From Nitriliruptoraceae bacterium (GTDB lineage Bacteria > Actinomycetota > Nitriliruptoria > Nitriliruptorales > Nitriliruptoraceae), in assembly GCA_007120485.1 (NCBI GenBank), contig SKNP01000484.1, positions 1 to 6,994 on the forward strand: 6,994 nucleotides of DNA. Direction: 5' to 3'. Of this stretch, positions 5,066 to 6,994 are shown piece by piece (position 1 is the stretch's first letter; every line of letters starts with the position of its first letter). The translations under genes were made by a program, and so were the position numbers. The notes below the pieces were generated by a model. That model saw only the letters and a list, made by a program, of their open reading frames with translations, had not been told where the DNA came from and did not search any database.

Positions 5066-6772
5066 GTGGACCTGATCCCGGTCAGCACCGATGGCACGTT
5101 GCCGATCGGCGCGATGGTGATGGCGTTCGCTGGCGGACTCGCGCTGTTCCTGCATGGCATGGAGGGCGTGACCGCGGGGCTCAAGGGGCTGGCCGGTGGA
5201 TCACTCTCACGCCTGCTGGCGAAGGTGTCCGGCAACCGTATCTCCGGTGCGCTGACCGGGATCGGCGTGACCGCCACGATCCAGTCCTCGACGATCACGA
5301 TGGTGCTGGTGATCGGCTTCGTCTCCGCCGGCATCCTCACGCTCGGCCAGTCGGTGGGGGTGATCATCGGGGCGAACGTCGGCACCACGATCACGGCCCA
5401 GCTGATCGCCTTCGACGTCGTGCGCTACTCGCTGGCGATGATCGCGGTCGGGGTACTCGGTCAGCTGGCCGGTCGCCGCGAGGCCATCCGCCAGATCGGC
5501 CGGGCGCTCGCTGGTCTCGGCATCCTGTTCCTCGGTATGGGCGTGATGCAGGAGGGCATGGCGCCCCTGCGTGACCACGACCCGTTCCTGTCGCTCATGG
5601 CGGCCGATCGCGGTCCGTTGCCCGGGGTGCTCATCGGCGCGGCGATCACAGCGCTCATCCAGTCATCCTCGGCCACGATCGGCATCGTGATCGTCATGGC
5701 CAGCCAGGGGCTCGTGCCGCTGGAGACCGGCATCGCCCTGGCCCTGGGAGCATCGATCGGGACCGCGGTCACCACCCTGCTCGCCACGATCGGTCGTCCC
5801 CGCGTCGCGCTGCGAGCCGGCCTGGTCCACGTGATCTTCAACGGGGTGGGGGTCGGCGCCGCCGTCCTGCTGATCCCCTGGATCGCCGAGGCGGCGGTGG
5901 CCATCTCCCCGAGCACGGTCGGAGGATCCGGCCGTGAGGCGCTCGCTGCCGATTCACCGCGCCAGATCGCCAACGCGTACACCATCGCCAAGGGCGGGAT
6001 GCTCCTGGCCTTCCTGCCGTTCACCACGCAGTTGGCCCGGCTCGTCGAACGCTTGGTGCCCGTGCGGGAGCACGAGGCCCGAGCAGCCCCGAAGTACCTG
6101 GATGACTCGGTGTTGCAGGCGCCGGCGGTCGCGCTCGAACTCGCCCACCTCGAGGTCGTGCGTCTCGCTCGACGCGCGATCGACCAACTCGAGCGGTCGG
6201 TTCCGACGGTCGTGACCGGCTCCAGCGATGAGCTGCTGACGCTGGCGCAGGCGGACGAGGACATCGACGACCTGCATGCGGCGATCCTGACCTACCTGCG
6301 CAACGTCGACGACGCATCGCTGACCGACGCGCAGCGCCAACAGGTCCTCGACCTGATGGACGTCAGTCGGTACATGGAGATCGTCGGCGACATCGTCCAG
6401 CACGAGCTCGTCCGCATCGGGCTGCGTCGGATCGAGGAGGGCATCCCGGCCAGCGAGGAGACCGTCGAGGTGGTCTCCGAGTTCCACGCGACGATGGTGG
6501 GGCTGCTCGAGGACGCGGTCGGGGCCTTCGCCGACCGCGATCCCGACCGTGCGCGACAGGTGCTCGAGGCCAAGCCCCAGGTCAGCGACCTGCTCGAACG
6601 CGCTGCCCGCCACCACGCCACCCGGCTCGGCGCGGACGCCCCGCAGCGGATCGCGGCCTACGCCCGTGGGACGGAGACGATCGAGCACCTGCGGACCGTC
6701 TACACCTACGCCAAACGGATCTCCCGGACCGTCCCAGGGGTCCAGGAACCACCCCGTCAGGAGGCGCCGTGA
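5066..6772 (+). CDS. Na/Pi cotransporter family protein with C-terminal PhoU-like region
   Basis: A 568-residue inner-membrane protein expected to couple sodium and phosphate uptake. The N-terminal 340 residues are strongly hydrophobic and hold the family's inverted repeats: ATIQSSTIT (Q73-S75) with GANVGTT (102-108), and ALIQSSSAT (Q199-S201) with GASIGTA (228-234), then HVIFNG (255-260). The QSS motifs are the substrate/sodium-site signature of the NptA/SLC34-like family. From about residue 345 to 555 the chain turns charged and helical, with DDLHAAIL and a 'SRYMEIVGDI' stretch, resembling the PhoU-like domain often fused to bacterial members. The expected third-segment NAHTLFN-like motif reads NAYTIAK (303-309), an oddity. 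The start is GTG 5066: AGAGGAGG (5053-5060) sits 5 nt before it, whereas the in-frame GTG at 5060 overlaps that site. The stop overlaps the next gene's GTG. Phosphate specificity is inferred from family only. Confidence 0.92.
   Translation: MDLIPVSTDGTLPIGAMVMAFAGGLALFLHGMEGVTAGLKGLAGGSLSRLLAKVSGNRISGALTGIGVTATIQSSTITMVLVIGFVSAGILTLGQSVGVIIGANVGTTITAQLIAFDVVRYSLAMIAVGVLGQLAGRREAIRQIGRALAGLGILFLGMGVMQEGMAPLRDHDPFLSLMAADRGPLPGVLIGAAITALIQSSSATIGIVIVMASQGLVPLETGIALALGASIGTAVTTLLATIGRPRVALRAGLVHVIFNGVGVGAAVLLIPWIAEAAVAISPSTVGGSGREALAADSPRQIANAYTIAKGGMLLAFLPFTTQLARLVERLVPVREHEARAAPKYLDDSVLQAPAVALELAHLEVVRLARRAIDQLERSVPTVVTGSSDELLTLAQADEDIDDLHAAILTYLRNVDDASLTDAQRQQVLDLMDVSRYMEIVGDIVQHELVRIGLRRIEEGIPASEETVEVVSEFHATMVGLLEDAVGAFADRDPDRARQVLEAKPQVSDLLERAARHHATRLGADAPQRIAAYARGTETIEHLRTVYTYAKRISRTVPGVQEPPRQEAP
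6759..6764 (+). promoter_or_regulatory. Ribosome binding site of the MshEN-domain gene, inside the transporter 3' end
   Basis: AGGAGG lies 4 nt before GTG 6769 and within the last codons of the transporter. Together with the 4-bp GTGA stop/start overlap it supports co-transcription and coupled translation of the two genes. Confidence 0.7.
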
Positions 6773-6994
6773 ACGACCTCCACCAGCCGACCCCGACCTC
6801 CCCGCCGCCTCGACGTCGGCTCGGCGAGCTCCTGGTGGCCGCCGGGGCGATCAGTGCCAGGGACGCCGAGGACGCGGTCGACCGAGCCGCGCCGGGCGAG
6901 CGGCTCGGTGCCACCCTCCAGCGCCTGGGGTTGGTCACCGACGCCGACCTGGCCGACGCGGTCGCGGCCCAACTCCGGCTGCCACGCATCGACC
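6769..6994 (+). CDS. MshEN-domain protein, probable GspE/PilB-type ATPase, N-terminal part (runs off the right edge)
   Basis: The first 75 residues of a protein that continues past the right edge. After a Pro/Thr-rich 14-residue lead come two tandem copies of the MshEN (type II secretion GspE N-terminal) motif: RLGELLVAAGAIS starting at R17, and RLGATLQRLGLVT starting at R45, the latter ending in DAVAAQLRLPRID. This module normally opens the assembly ATPases of type IV pili and type II secretion (PilB, GspE, MshE) and in several members binds c-di-GMP; it also occurs in proteins without the ATPase, so the full identity is open. The second copy keeps the closing Gln (Q68). The first copy has Ala at the positions usually Leu and Gln (A33, A40), so nucleotide binding may be weakened. 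The GTG start at 6769 overlaps the transporter stop (GTGA) and has AGGAGG (6759-6764) 4 nt upstream. Confidence 0.8.
   Translation, partial: MNDLHQPTPTSPPPRRRLGELLVAAGAISARDAEDAVDRAAPGERLGATLQRLGLVTDADLADAVAAQLRLPRID

Noticed and set aside
5002..5394. Upstream extension of the DUF3039 frame
   Set aside because: It runs antisense into the transporter and lies outside the recognised domain; the ATG at 5001 fits the divergent layout.
5461..6688. Minus-strand open frames opposite the Na/Pi transporter
   Set aside because: Ser/Arg-rich or Val/Asp-rich shadows of a gene with both QSS motifs and a strong ribosome binding site.

Overview
The window is very GC-rich (roughly 70% by eye), with GTG starts, 4-bp stop/start overlaps and a DUF3039 gene. 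DUF3039 is a family found essentially in Actinobacteria, so the source is most likely a high-GC actinobacterium. A deep-branching group such as the Nitriliruptoria is possible, but that is only a guess. I see no mobile element, CRISPR array, rRNA or tRNA, and no gene-free stretch longer than 75 bp.

Left part, minus strand, read from right to left (5001 down to 1): a run of four co-directional genes. They are a 91-aa DUF3039 protein (4726-5001), an aldo-keto reductase whose GTG start overlaps the DUF3039 stop (3734-4729), a 998-aa fusion of a beta-phosphoglucomutase-type HAD domain to a complete glycoside hydrolase family 65 (GH65) phosphorylase (676-3672), and the N-terminal 200 residues of a second GH65 protein cut by the left edge (1-601). 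The fusion is the most distinctive object here. GH65 phosphorylases split an alpha-glucosyl disaccharide with inorganic phosphate to give beta-glucose 1-phosphate, and beta-phosphoglucomutase turns that into glucose 6-phosphate, so one polypeptide carries both consecutive steps. The natural disaccharide (trehalose, maltose, kojibiose, nigerose or other) cannot be read from the sequence.

Right part, plus strand (5066 to the right edge): a Na+/phosphate-cotransporter-family protein with two QSS repeats and a C-terminal PhoU-like helical region (5066-6772). Its stop overlaps the GTG start of a protein beginning with an MshEN-type (GspE/PilB N-terminal) domain, cut by the right edge (6769-6994).

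The two transcription units diverge from a 64-bp spacer (5002-5065). It holds a possible leaderless promoter for DUF3039, an overlapping candidate -10 on the other strand, and two short perfect palindromes. A phosphate importer facing a phosphate-consuming phosphorolysis operon makes metabolic sense, but the link is inference only.
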